A DNA stretch of 64,000 bases from Aristolochia californica (lineage: Eukaryota; Streptophyta; Magnoliopsida; Piperales; Aristolochiaceae), in NCBI GenBank assembly GCA_029961685.1, contig JARWKL010000010.1, positions 1,240,001-1,304,000 of the forward strand. Direction: 5' to 3'. A model generated the notes under the pieces. That model worked only from the letters and a program-made list of their open reading frames with translations. It did not search any database and was not told the DNA's origin. How positions within the stretch are numbered: position 1 is the first letter of the stretch; each line of letters starts with the position of its first letter. The position numbers and the translations under genes are program-made. Shown here one piece after another: positions 11,845 to 24,700 of this stretch.

Positions 11845-14800
11845 GGCTTGGGTTTCGAGCATTCACTATCAATGTTAAGCTTCAACCACTTTTGGTGTAT
11901 GGAATCCAGTTCTCCTCTCCCAGGTGACTGCTCTACAAGGAACCACCAACTTGTTTCTTGATCTGATGCCGTAACTTTCCAGAGTTGGACCAAGGCCTAT
12001 TCCGTTATCTATGTTCTGCTTTGTTGTTGTTAGGACTTATGCGGATGATTGCAGCTGATAGACACTTGTTTCTCCCTGTCCAAACTATAGAAAAGGATGG
12101 AGCGTCCACTAAGAGCACATGTGATTCTTTCTCTTCACCATGATATGCTGCAATGGGGAATGCCACGAGAAGCCATTTCCTTCATCCTCATTTAGTTTGA
12201 AGCCATCAACTAATCTTGAGCTAATCTGGACATATTTTTTGCTTATAGCACCTTGGGGCTTTAGCATGATGAGATGTGACACCCTATGAAGTCCCATGGG
12301 GCGGTTTGTAGTGGTTATCTGTTGGACTATGCACCAATGTTGTTCTATTTATGCTGGGTATACTACTATAAACCAGTGATAATTTCACTAATCTGGTCAT
12401 ATTGTTGGCTGTTTCAGGTGGAGTATGATGTTCTATCCCTACATGTTTCAATTTTACTACTTATACAGATTTTATTGCTGAGTCTGTGTATCTAACTCAT
12501 GATGTGCTTATTTTCCATAGAATAAATGAGTTTCCTGGTGATGAAACTCTATCTGGTCAAACTACAACTGTTATGAACTCTGTACAAATCATGAATTAGC
12601 AACAATAGTGGAAGCTCTGCTTTTTTTAGCTAATATAAGGACAAGTTGAAATATGATAATGAGCAATATGGCAGAAAACAATGAACAATAGAAATGATGA
12701 GCAACGGTTTCACAGATTCTATTGTCCTGTAAGAAATGTGAATGTTGTTTCTCAATTATGTTACATTATTTCTGCCTGTACTGGTTTTCAAATGAATCCA
12801 TTTTATTTTTGTTATCAAAGATAAATAAACAACAATGGATTTCTAGGATCTGGTTTCCAGCGTCTCTTTGTGTTTGTGGTTCTAGCAAACAACCAAGCAC
12901 TGACTGCAACCTCTTATTGAACTTTTTACTTTTTTTTTTTTTTTAAATACCTCTTATTAAACATTGTTTTGGTTCCAGTCATTTTGTTTCTAACAGTTTA
13001 GCCCTAAACTCTAAACCGTCTCTGCGCAATCAGCTTTGATGTTTAATGGATCAGCGGCTGTTTCTCCCCTCTTTCTGCAATCAGCTTTTGAACAGCAGCT
13101 GTTTCTCCCCCCTCTGAAATCAGCTTCTCTCTCAGTTCTCTAGTGATGTGCATCTCCTCAATGGAACAACAAAGCCTCCTCTCCTCTTGTAAAACTTACT
13201 CCCAACTGATATCAAACTCACGGAACTGCCAAGAAACAAAACAGATGCAAAAGCAGTGACAAAAAGGGTAGTTTCTATTATCCAAAAAAGTGAAGCAAAA
13301 AATTCGGATCTTTGCATGCAACAAGATACCGGCATGACTTTTGACTATTCCAATGTAGATATCTCTCTCTAGAAATATCAGATTGAGAAACAGTTTATTG
13401 GGATAGAAATTAAATTTACATATCATTCTTTTGAGATATAATTCTCAATATAAATCTTCAATAATGTTAGTACAAACCATTCAGGAAGTTGAGGGGTTCA
13501 GCTGCTATATGAAACTTTTTTATTATTTGACCTTTGTTGTTTCAAATATTGATTTCTCTTTCTAAAAAAATATGATTTCAACGATTATTTTTTATCTGAA
13601 AAATATACTCAAAGATATTTCCAATGGTATGTAATTTGATGTAGGAAACATATAGTAAGAGAGTAAAACATCTCATGAAAAATAGGAATTAGGAAAAAAA
13701 GACTTAAGGAAAAACGAAAAATTCCCTTTTCTTCTTTTTCTTTTCTTCTTCTTCTTCTTCTTCCCTTTCTTCTCTATCTTCTCTATCTTCTTCTCCTTTT
13801 CCATCTCAGATCTTTGCCTACTATGATACTATATTCATTTCTAGGGCCAACACATAAACCCAAAAGATCTCAAGGAAATGAGAGAAGAGAAAAAATCTAG
13901 TTCTTGGGAGAGGAGAGAAGAAACAAAGGGAGACAAAGAAGAGTACAAGAGAGGGGTGCATCGATGAATTTGAGACAAAAAAAAATGTTTGAATGCTTTG
14001 TCTCATTCATTGAGGTCATATCTATAGTTGTGTGAAGGTGTTTACAATAACTACAATGTCTTTAGGGCAATATGTTTCAAAAGGAAAAAGACATAAGTGA
14101 CATACACCGGCTTGCATAATTATAATCCTATGCCCTTTGTGAAAGTTCTCCTTATTTACTAATCATGCCACCCCTACACACATGGGTGTCTCTTAACAGA
14201 TAGGTTAAGGATCGTGTACAAAAATGACAAAAAAATCTAAAATCATTGAAATGAATTTGGCTGAGTCAAAAATTGAAATTTAGCAAAGCTAAACTGAATA
14301 TGACATAGCTAAATTCTAACACCAAAGTTTTGAATGCAATATTTTTATTCAGAAGTCGATTATCCATTAGAATTGTAGAATTTACAATCTAGGGTACCCA
14401 AGTTTTGAATAGTATTTTTCCCAAACTGCAGTATTTTTATTCGGGTATCCATTTAGAACTATTAAATTTTGAATCTAGCTCCTCAAGCTCTGCTAGAGTT
14501 AATGTAGTAGAACTGAATTTTAATTTTGACTATGCTAGAGCGATAGTATTTTTTTTTTTTGCTGTTTTCTTTTCTCCTAATAGCTCCATGCAATATGCTA
14601 ATAGATGTTTTCTTATGTTGCAATCACCGATTTGTTCTTGCAGTGTAATTTTGAGTATGTTCGAATTCATAAATAGGATCTAAGAATCTGTAACCTCTAA
14701 TCTCTCCTCCATTTTTATCCAGTAAAATTCAAGATAGGATAGTTTTTGTGCCCGGAAGAAGCTCATCTTCGATTAGAATGCAATTTTATATTTACTTTGA

Positions 14801-15103
14801 GAGCAATATTTTCAATTTGGTAAAGATTAAACAACTTGTGGTTTCCTTAGTTGCATCTTAGGTTGAGGCTATATCAAGGTTGTGCATAATTTATAAGTTT
14901 TTATAGATGAAGCTGAAGAGATGAAATGAAGAACAAGAAAATAAAAATCCGAATAAAATAAGAAAAATGTTTGTTCTTTTTGTGTTTCATATTCTTGTAT
15001 TTACAAGAAAGAGAGCAATATTACTCTGAAATATGCACAAAGATCAATTATTACAGTCACAACAACCGCAAGGCTTTATTTTTTATAGAGACTAGTGTTC
15101 GCC
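11845..15103. other. gene-free stretch between MED4 and the LOR gene
   Basis: No supportable gene. The beginning probably holds MED4 3'UTR. Two diverged copies of a roughly 50-bp unit (around CTGTTTCTCCC) lie at about 13,030-13,140, and a TTC-rich pyrimidine block at 13,720-13,800. A T-run at 12,930-12,944 is bracketed by two near-identical 14-bp segments (CCTCTTATT...), possibly a tiny retroposed tail. Confidence 0.5.
13728..13800. repeat. TTC-rich microsatellite
   Basis: Interrupted (TTC)n and TCTTCTCTA repeats within a pyrimidine-rich block. Confidence 0.8.
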
Positions 15104-15891
15104 TCATGAGCACAATATGGGGGTAACTGGTTTCCTGCAAATTCGATCCATGACGACGATGAAAGCCATGATCAACTCAGAGCTGAAACCCGGTCGAACA
15201 ATCAAGCTGAAAACGTCTTCGCTAAGCAAAATCGTGGTGTTTACTTTCTTTCTGAAAATCTCTGCTACCACCTCTCCATTTCCTCCCCATATCTTACAAT
15301 GTCGCCTTCTGAAGCAGCCATCGATTCGAAAGTCAGGTGAAGAGGTACGGTTTCTGCAACTACCCATGAATACTTCGAGTTTGTCGGTGTTTTGGAGTAT
15401 GGATTTCTTCTTCATGGAGAAAAGTGGTGTTTTGATGCATGTTTTCGAGTATCCGTCGCCTTCAATTCCGTTCCACTGGTCATGCAAGCTAAGTATCTGC
15501 TTAAATGATTGCAAAAAACATGAACGGAGGTTAGGCTTGCTGAAATGGGTGTTGGTTTATGGGATTTCATACTGGAAAAGATTGGATTTGAATCTGTTGC
15601 TGAGATTCGGAAAAAAGTTGTGGGAAGCGATGATGTTTGATGACTTACCTGAGGTTTCAACGTCAGTAAGGCTCTCCCACCACCATCCATCAGTACAAGA
15701 CCTCCTGTTTTCCTTGTATAGTTGTCAACTCGGAAGGCTAATTTTCCATCTTTGTCAAAAACTGAGAACCCATCTGTGCCCTGGAAGGCCATACTTGACT
15801 TCTTCCACACTGTCAGAACTACTGGCTTGTTGCTCTCCAGTACTTGTTTCGTAACTGCACATCTGTTCTCTGTGGGATGTATCCTTGACAT
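15104..15891 (-). CDS. LURP-one-related (LOR) family protein
   Basis: Plant member of the LURP-one-related family, which shares the tubby-C-terminal-like beta-barrel fold. Founding members are linked to pathogen-responsive expression; the biochemical role is not established. There are two exons: 15891-15649 (81 codons) and 15496-15104, joined as CTCAG|gtaagt...aagcag|ATACTT, giving 211 aa, the usual length. Visible family motifs are VVLTVWKKSSMAFQGTDGF (residues 24-42), FDKDGKLAFRVDNY (45-58), GGLVLMDGGGRALLTLKPQ (63-81), then LSLHDQWNG, the FSMKK segment, PDFRIDGCFRRRHCKI and the C-terminal ELIMAFIVVMDRI. The 152-bp intron sits between two core strands. The 3' end of the coding region has an extra short tail after the family core. 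No neighbour suggests a function. Confidence 0.9.
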
Positions 15892-18666
15892 GGGGAAGAA
15901 TGTTGAATAAAGCCACAGAATTGAAGAATATGAAGAAGAATGAAGAAGAATCAGAAGAATGAGAAGATGGTTGATGAGACTAACTCAGGTCTTTAAGTAC
16001 ACATATGGGAAGGGGAGAGTACTTAAAGGAGTAAAATGGTCATGAAAGGACGTGGAAAGAGAGACCTTTGTGTCGAATGTATGATTCCTTGGACAGAGTT
16101 TTTTAATGGATTACACGAGTTCCTGACATGGGGTTACGAAGGTTTGAGGACCTGGTATTCTAAAAAAATTATCAGATTATGTGCTACTTATATTAAAAGG
16201 CATGGAGGAACAGAAGTTCATGAGAATTGGTTTGTCGCCCATGTGATGGATTTGGTGATCATTTCAGTTTCATCTTCACAATAATTTTACTAGGTATATA
16301 CATATATTCTTTTTCCTTGAACTACAGCATGCTCTTAGTGTTAAGAAGTTCTACATGGATCTCGGATAGAAACAGATGGAGACCTCTAACTTGTCTAGTC
16401 ATTTTGAACAAACATGTTTACATGAGTTTCCACCTAAAATTATCCCATGTATGTGTTTACAACTTGGAAAGAAACTTTCTAATCTTACTTAGCCATCTTG
16501 GGATAAACTTGGACTTTAACTTTAATAGTCGGTGAATCTGTGAGTTGACCTTGTTTGAATTAGTAAAACCACATGCTAATTCAAAAGGAGATCTGGAGAC
16601 AGAATTCATGGATTAAGATAGAATTAGTTTCTGGTTAAGATTATTCCCTGTGGCAACGACCTTTAGGTTTACGAAGACTCACCAGATTATTTCATGCCAG
16701 ACTAGAATGTCCTTCGACGACCTGTGAGGAAGAATTAAAGCCTAATTTGGGGTTATTATATCCATAACTTGTTTTTATTGTGGCTATAGTAATCTGAATT
16801 AAATCAGTAGCTGCATGTTCTTTTCTTTTTCTATTGCCATGAGACAAGAATGTCCATGATTTCTGAAGCAAGTTGCATTAACAGTGTAAACTTTGTCAAC
16901 TAAAGAGCCTGAAGATTAGGAATGGCAGGCCAAAGTTGGGTCGTCTTTTATCTTTCTGGATTAAATGTACACATGGGTCATATAACTAAAATATTGATGC
17001 TAGTTAGCTATCAAGACCTGCCTCATGTTTGAGTCACAAACCACTTTACAGTCACTAGTTAAAATGAGATTATAATATAATACCCACAGAATTAAATTAA
17101 AATAAGCCATCTGACATAGAGTAGGGTTCTGTGACTGTGGAAGTGACACACCTAAAGACAGAATTAGGTGAAAGCCATCATCTAATTTGGTTGCTTGTCA
17201 ACAAAGAATGTCCTGCTCTATTCTTCAGCCAAGTTCTTTTTTACTCTAAGCTCATATATCTCCTTCGAAGTTGATCAACAAACAAGGTGGATATGGCAAT
17301 GAGCATGGGAAGAACCTCGAAAGTTTTTAATGACCGTATGTCATGTTCCAAAATGTTTGTTACTTAAAACCAAACTAGTTTGTTCTGCATCACCCCACTG
17401 GCTTTGCTAAGTCATTATCCACATCTGTGTGTTTTGCAGGGTTTAAAACACGGAATTAGTCAACATTATGGGACGAGTCGACCCATATTTGGATGTTAAC
17501 AAAAGGGTTATCAGTTATCGCTAAGGAAGCTCTTCTTTGCCTTGGGTCGGCCACTTCCAAATTCCATGCTAAAAAGTGAGCGAAAATGACTGTCACAACA
17601 AAAAGCACATTCCCTAGAGAAAGAGTTGTGGATAACACTGTTGTTTATAGTTAAGTAGTGGCTCTTGTCAAGATCCCTGTTTAAGGATAGGTTTTTGTTT
17701 GCAAAAAAAAAGTGGCTGAGGAGGGTTTGCCGGTAACATGACTAATTAGTTAAGATGTGAACCTCAACAAAGCATGCTTTAAGGAGCCTATTGCTATCTA
17801 ACAACGCTGTTTTGTCATAACATACTGAGGGGGGGAAGCCACTATAAGATGAGGATTAGAGAGACAAAGCTATATGAGTTAACCTCCACCCAAACAAGAT
17901 AAGCAGAATTAATTAATCAGGGGGAAAGATGCACTTTGAATTAGTGGGAACAGTGTGTCCACTTGACATGCAGCAGGCAATGTATTCACCTTTTTCCTCT
18001 GGTTGTTTTTATATCTGAAGTGGGTAGGTGGTGTTCACAGACTAGAAAAGCTCCCACTTGCACTGCCTCTCTCATTTGTGGACTCCCATTGGAGGACAGA
18101 GATGCTCTCTAGGGTTTTTAAACTGCCATGAAACTGTTTCTAGCCTTTGACCAGTTTGCTGTTTTTTTTTTATCAAAGTTTGAGGTGTATTCCAGAGAGT
18201 TCAGGGTTGTTTCATGGCAAGAGTCATTGATGCTTAAAGGCAAGAGCAGAAGACTCTAAATGTTAACCACCTTTACAAGTAAATGTGAAATTCAACCTTT
18301 TCTAACTTGCATACCCATTGATCTTGTGGAGAAGTTACCCCAACTACTACTCCCAATTTAGGTTTAGGCTTTAGGATCATAGGTTACTGATAAAGTTGGC
18401 TTTAGTAATTGGAACTTTTGATGAGAACATTATTCTCTTTGTCATACTGAGGTAATGAGAGAATAGTTAGTTCTATACTCAAATTTTGAGGACATTCTTA
18501 GTTTAATATAACTTCTACTTTGTGATTTCAAAATGAATACTTCATCACTTATTAGGTGAAGTTGATCATTTACCAAGCCTTTTTTGCTTACTAAAGTTTG
18601 AAAAATTATTAGATGAAAAAGGAGATACACCCCTCTCCGAAAATTTGTTACAATACCGCAAGTATA

Positions 18667-18692
18667 ACCCTAAACCCTAAACACTAAACCTC
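18667..18692. repeat. short interstitial telomere-like repeat
   Basis: Contains two perfect CCCTAAA plant telomere units plus degenerate ones. It is short enough to be an ordinary telobox-like relic. Confidence 0.5.
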
Positions 18693-18794
18693 CTGCTACG
18701 ACAGTAAGAGAGCTTTCTCCCTTGAAAGACCACAAAACATGAGAATAGGGGGCTAAAGGATCTCCATCCCCTCCCCTTTTTTTAGTTGCAGAGT

Positions 18795-18945
18795 CAGGGA
18801 AGAAGAATAGGGAGGGGGAGACCCTTCCACCCACTTGGCCCAATCTTCTCGAGTGGAACGACTAAGTGAGGGCGGAGAGAAGGATGTTTGCCCCCCCTCT
18901 TCTACCCCGGCGTCCTCGAGAAGGAAGTGGGTGGGGGTGGACCTT
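18795..18945. repeat. GC-rich imperfect inverted repeat
   Basis: The left arm contains ACCCTTCCACCCACTT and CTTCTCGAG (about 18,818-18,855). The right arm, near 18,914-18,945, is its approximate reverse complement (CTCGAGAAGG, then AAGTGGGTGGGGG). It could form a hairpin and may be a MITE-like relic. Confidence 0.45.
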
Positions 18946-20715
18946 TCCATCTGATGACATCAATTTCTTGTCCTCCAATGGTACAAGGAAGGGGGTAGAT
19001 GGAATCGTTTGATAGGAAATGAATTCCACTTGTAAGAAGTGAAATTTCATATTTCATCATTTTGTGAAGGAACAAGATGATCTACTTTCCCTAGGTAATG
19101 TGAATCTCATTCCAATTTCCCATGTGCACTAACGCGATTGTGTCATATAGGTAAGTGGAATTCATTTTCCACTCTTAACTTTCCAAGTGAACTAGCTTGC
19201 CTTGAAGGATGAGATGTAAAACACAAGAGGAACTGGATAAAATTATCTCCTCTTTCCCTTATTTCTAATATAGAGAAGTTAAAATGGAAGAAGGAAACTA
19301 TCTTTTTCCCTATTTCTCTAGAACCAAACATGTAAAAGTATTTTCCCTTCCTATTTTCTATTATCAAGGGATGATTGCTTAACTACCTCCAAGATATAGA
19401 AGAGATGTCTAGGTCTTTGTCTTTATAGTATTCAAATAAATGGCTGCATACACCTATAAATGTGAAATACTAATGTCAAGTTTAAAAAATTGATTTGATC
19501 ATATACCTAGCAAGGTGACTAAGTCCAATCAAACCCATTCAATTAGGTTTACCACTAGTTGTAAAAGATACAAAATAAAGGAGAGTTTTCTTCAACTATT
19601 TTATCAATTGAACGGCAAAATCGGCCAAGTCGACTAATTTTCTCTATTCCTCCAATTTTCACTCTTATAGAATTAGGTTGAAATTGGTTCAATCAGACTA
19701 ATCCAATCCAACCGATTGATGACACTAATTTGTTCTAAACCTAACCTCAAAATTTACTAGTGTGAAAACCTATGATGAGGTTGGATTTTCGACCCTATTT
19801 TTGCCCTTGTTGTCACCCTATCTTAGTATCCTTGGTCATTCTAATTATAAAAAAAAAAAAAAAAAAAGTGTAAGTAAGGTATTTCGATCAGGTTTGATCC
19901 AACCGTACATTGAATTTGGACAAATTTTTCCCTACTCTATTCTTGTGACTAAACCGGGTTTCTCAATTCGGATCGGTTTTGATTAACCCAACCCAAGTAT
20001 GTATCTCAACATGAGAGATTAGCCAATATCGACTTACTATTTCATAGATATATCTCAAGAACCCTAGATAATGAACTATTATGGCATCAACCTTTTGGTA
20101 GGATCATCAATCTAGAGACGTAGCTAAACAAGATATAACATACCATTGATTCATCTCCCAATTATTCCATTCCCCAACCCATCTCTCACTCTCTATATCA
20201 CACACCTATATACGAAGAAAAGATACCCGTAAACCCTTTATAAGAGTTCACACACACGTTAAAGGCAGTGGATAAGAAAGAGACTCTTCGATTCCTGTAA
20301 GCAAACGGAGGAATCGAATCATCGATACCATCCGAACACACGTCTTCTCTCTGTCTGAACGCTCTTCGTTTTTCTCTCTCCACCTTTCTTTTCTCACCAA
20401 TCCATCCTGTCGTGCTTTCTGATGTCGCAGACCAGACCTCTCTTCTCCTTGCTCTATCTGGAATTCATTCAATGAACTCGTCAGATACTCCAAACAGCAT
20501 CACCTCACAAGCACAGTTCCAGATAACAATTTCCGTTTCTTCCAAACTTGATATTTTTTCGTTGATTGTAGTACAGACACGAATAATCAATCAGACGTGC
20601 AGAGACTGATCAGCGACCCTTCTTCCTCCCAATTATGCAAAACCATTTATTGTTTAATATCAGTACAAACATAAAAAATAAAAATATCCGTTTCTCGTTC
20701 TGGGGTTCGAGCTAA

Positions 20716-21155
20716 TTACGTGCTGCCGCAGGCGCTGCAGCTGCACATCTTGGGGACGAAGGCGCAGACGCCGAAGGGCTTGTCGGGGAGGTGGCAATCG
20801 ATGCCGAAGCAGCAGGGCATGGAGGAGCAGTTGGAGGAGCCTGAGTTGGCGGGGCAGCACTTGCAAAGGAGGCAGAGCTGGAAAGGGGCAAGCCTCCGGC
20901 GGTTGCCTCGGTCGCCGCCGATAATCATGACCCTATATTTGATCTGCTCTACTGGGACGAATCCGGTCGCCGGAGGGATGGGCGAGGACGACATCTGGTT
21001 GTTGGCCCACGAGGCTGCAAGTCGGCTATACTCGTTTAGACGTGAATTCGATTAAAAAAAGGGTGGAAGGGGAAAGTTCTTGGGGTTTACTTACCACTGA
21101 GAAGAGTGAGGAGGAGAAGACTGAGTATGATTCTGTAAATAGAGAGGCTGGCCAT
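20716..21155 (-). CDS. small secreted cysteine-rich protein, function unknown
   Basis: Two exons on the minus strand: 21155-21095 (20 codons plus one base) and 21014-20716, joined as CAGTG|gtaagt...ttgcag|CCTCG, giving 119 aa. Residues 1-24 form a signal peptide (short basic region, leucine-rich core, ASWA cleavage context). The mature protein has an RGNRRRLAPFQ stretch followed by a compact domain with twelve cysteines: CLLCKCC, NCSSMPCC, GIDC, PFGVC, KMCSCSAC. I recall similar small plant secreted proteins ending in a PFGxCxFxPKxCxCxxC pattern, but know no function. It should enter the secretory pathway and fold with disulfides in the apoplast or a vacuole. It differs from defensins, LTPs and GASA peptides in cysteine spacing. 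Confidence 0.8.
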
Positions 21156-21744
21156 GGAACTGAGAGAGAAGAAAGAAGGAGAGAAGAGAGCCAAGAAGGA
21201 GCTCTTTAGTCCGGCGATGATTTTAGGACAATTTAAGATAGGCGGCCTTTTAACTCATGGCCTCAATTGGTGGATTTTTTATTAAAAAAATAAAAATAAA
21301 AAATGACTCTTATAATACAAAGGCTACCTATATTCAGAAAAATAACGAAAATGCCACTATTTTTATTTTTTATTTTAAATTTATTCTTTTATAAAGTTGA
21401 TAATAAGCCCGATTTTATAAAAAAATTCGCTACAAATGAGATAACATATGAGCCAATAGAAAACCAAAAAAACGTACAAAAAATCAAATAACCCATGGTT
21501 CTATTCCAAGTACCACTATTATAAGTGTCACTGGTATGTCTGTACTTCATGTGTCGATGTTGGTTAGTGAAGAGTTTCGTGTGTTGCTGCCAACACAGAA
21601 AATTCGAAGGCACATACAACAACAACAAACAAACCCATTAATTGATCAAAGCCTTAATTGTTTTGAAAAAGTATGAGCAAATCTAAACCATTACTTACAT
21701 CTGCAACCACAGTTAACGTCTCAGAGGCGATGGCACAAGAACCA
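21156..21744. other. spacer between Cys-rich gene and kinase gene
   Basis: Contains the promoter of the cysteine-rich gene and the 3'UTR of the kinase. It is AT-rich, and no further gene is visible. Confidence 0.55.
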
Positions 21745-24700
21745 TTATCTAACCCGGCAAGCTGCTGGACCACCAGCGGAACAATTGGGATTGGGTGATC
21801 TGCAACCTGTGCCATTGCCAGCAAACCTTTGCCGCATCCTATAATCAGGGAGTGTAATTGCTCGGCTAAGCGTGGGGCCATCGTTTGTACCACTGCTACA
21901 TTGTAAGGGCTCGAGAGTTTCAACTACATCACTCATAAGTGGCCTTGCTTTTGGATTCTGGCTCAAGCAATAGTATGCTAAGCTACAGGCTTTTTGTGCG
22001 GCTCTCACTGAGTAATTGTCCTCCAATCTGGGGTCGATGATCTGTAGTAACTTCCTCTTGTCATTCAATTTGGGACGAGCCCAGTCAACCAGACTTTGCT
22101 CTTTGCTTGGCCTGGTCTTGTCCACAGATCGTCGACCAGTCAATAACTCAAGAAGGACAACCCCAAAGCTGTAGACGTCGCTCCTGGCAGTTAGATGACC
22201 TGATCAAAGGCATGAATGGTTTTAGGTTTCAACTCCAAGATAATGTTATAGAAACCAAGTATCATGAAGAAAGTAAGAATATAAGGGCGTTTCAGCTCCA
22301 GGAAATTAAACCGAACCAACATTTCTATTTCATAATATACATCCTTATAAATTGCTGAAGTGATTGCACAGATATAAGAACCCAATATCAATTTTTCGGG
22401 GGTTGTGCAAGAGAGATTGTGTAGATGTAGAAGGCATTGCCAGGTTCTGCATGTATTTTAAAACCTTTGCACACTCATTTTTTCATGTCAAACTTTGAGT
22501 TGCATTTGACGAACACACCAACTTAAGGGCCACCTGGGCTCATAATGTGGAGTCACAATTAGGTCCCTCATTTAGCTATGTGAGAAGAGATTGTCTAAAA
22601 ATAAAATAAAAGATAAAGCCAATCACATATGGATATCATGCACATAAAAAAATAAAAAATTTAAGCCAGAACAGGTTTCCAAAAATACAATGAAAATATA
22701 AGCCAATTACAGAAGGATATTCAAATATAACAGGTATTGGTGAAAAGCCAGAAGCAAGTAGCAATAACTCGAAAAAGGTGCAATAACCATACCAGTCATG
22801 ACATATTCCGGTGCCGCATAACCATAGGTTCCCATGACACGTGTTGACACATGAGTCTCATCTCCTTGTGGACCAGCTTTAGCAAGTCCAAAATCAGAAA
22901 GCTTTGCTGTATAATCCTGCAAGATACAGAAAAAAAAAAAAAGGTCAGAAAAGTATTGATATATCTCAAAATGGTAGCAATTGAAAGCAAAGTGAAAGAT
23001 GGTTCCTCTCTGGGACTAGCACTAACAGAGTCCAACAATATATTTGAAGTCTTGAAGTCCCGGTAGATAACGGGCCTTTCAGCGTTGTGAAGGAAAGCAA
23101 GTCCTTTGGCAGCTCCAAGAGCTATCATCATTCTTGTTGCCCAAGACAGTGGAACAGCTGTCTCTGAACACCTCAAGCAAGAGAAACCTGGTCAGTTTGA
23201 ATCGAAAAAACAGACAGCACAAGCATGAAGCACACAGGTGGTAGTTGGTAATTGAGGATTGAGGATAGCTTTATTCTGTGGCCATGTGGAAGCATAATAA
23301 ACGAAAACAATCATAAAACATCTTGCTGAAAAAAGAATCAACTGCAACACATTATATTCTATGTGGCTTTAAATGGATTATATTGTTTGTATACTAGTAC
23401 AGTTAATCCTCATAATTGCATTATTCTGATTGACTGAGGTACCTGTAAGTTGAATTATCAAAATTTGCCTTTTTGTGTTTTGGCTTGATACTGTATTTTA
23501 GAGAGATGAAGATTTACCAAAAATGGGTGCAATGATAGTCCAATAGATGTTTATTTTATCAGAAAAAAAAAAGAAAAAAAAGAAAGAAAGATAACTACAA
23601 TGCCATATAGCATTAGCAACATTACTTATGCAATAGAAAGATATTACAAATATTCATTATGAGAGATATTTTAACATGATAAGAGGAGAAAAGACATGTT
23701 AGGTTTTTTTGCATTAAAGTCGTTAGAGATGTTTCTATAACCTACAATGTGAAAAGCCCATTTGATTTCAAACGAGTATATTATGATGCGGATTGGGCCT
23801 TTGGCTCAACAACCACATGAGGCAATTTCTAGCTTAAGTCTTGGGTTCAAGTTGCACCAGGAGTTTTGGGTTAAGTATGTATGTCTATTATCAACATTTA
23901 AAAACAACAAACAGGTTATGATTGGCTCAAACAAAAAGTATTCAAAGATGAAGCCAGCTTACTAAAGATTGATTGAATCCTGGCCAACGGTTCCTTGGAG
24001 GATTAACCACTTGTAAGTCATACTACTATTACTGCATGCCATAAGGCAAGCTTCACTCCCTGAATATTCATTAACTTCTGTGGGAATATGTTCCCACTAA
24101 GGCTGTCATAATAGGTGGATCATGATTTCTTCATAGTCCATTAAATGGTAGGCTCTAAGCTACTAACTAACCAAAGGTGTACGGCATATTACAGCAAGTG
24201 AGTTAGAGCATAACAAGAAAACAACACACCAAGAAAATATATGAGAAGTTACATGACTTGATGAATCAAAGGAAAAAACATGGATGCATACTTCGGAACA
24301 AGTGGTTCTCAAGGCTTCCTCGAAACATGAACTCATAGACAAGTAACCGATGATCATCCTCGCAGCAGTATCCAATTAACTTTACCAAATTAGGATGCCT
24401 TAGCTGGCCTAGAAAATTAACCTCTGTCTGCATAAGCAAAACAAGAAGATTTGAGACCAACTCTGTTATTATAATTAACAACAAATTAAAGATGATTAAA
24501 TAATGAACAGCAGTGAAAAACTTACTAGCCACTCCCTATGTCCCTGAAGACCATCTTTGTTAAGAACTTTAACTGCAACAGGTAGAGATTTGAGGCCAAC
24601 CCTCACATTCTCATCTATATACCCTTTGTAAACAGTTCCAAACCCACCTTCACCTAGGACATAATCTGAGCGGAAGCTCTTTGTGATGGTCTCAAGTTCA

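Larger units (their letters stand above)
15892..20715. other. 4.8-kb gene-free stretch
   Basis: No gene, tRNA or known miRNA precursor recognised. The first 100 bases are the LOR 5' region, with GAAGAA-type repeats. At 18,667-18,692 there are two to three telomere-like CCCTAAA units. A G/C-run-rich inverted repeat lies at 18,780-18,950. An adenine run is at 19,849-19,867. The end should contain the 3'UTR of the cysteine-rich protein gene. Confidence 0.5.

Noticed and set aside
18050..18075. Sequence resembling the miR408 core (GCACTGCCTCT)
   Set aside because: Diverges from miR408 after the first dozen bases, and no complementary arm was found nearby for a hairpin.
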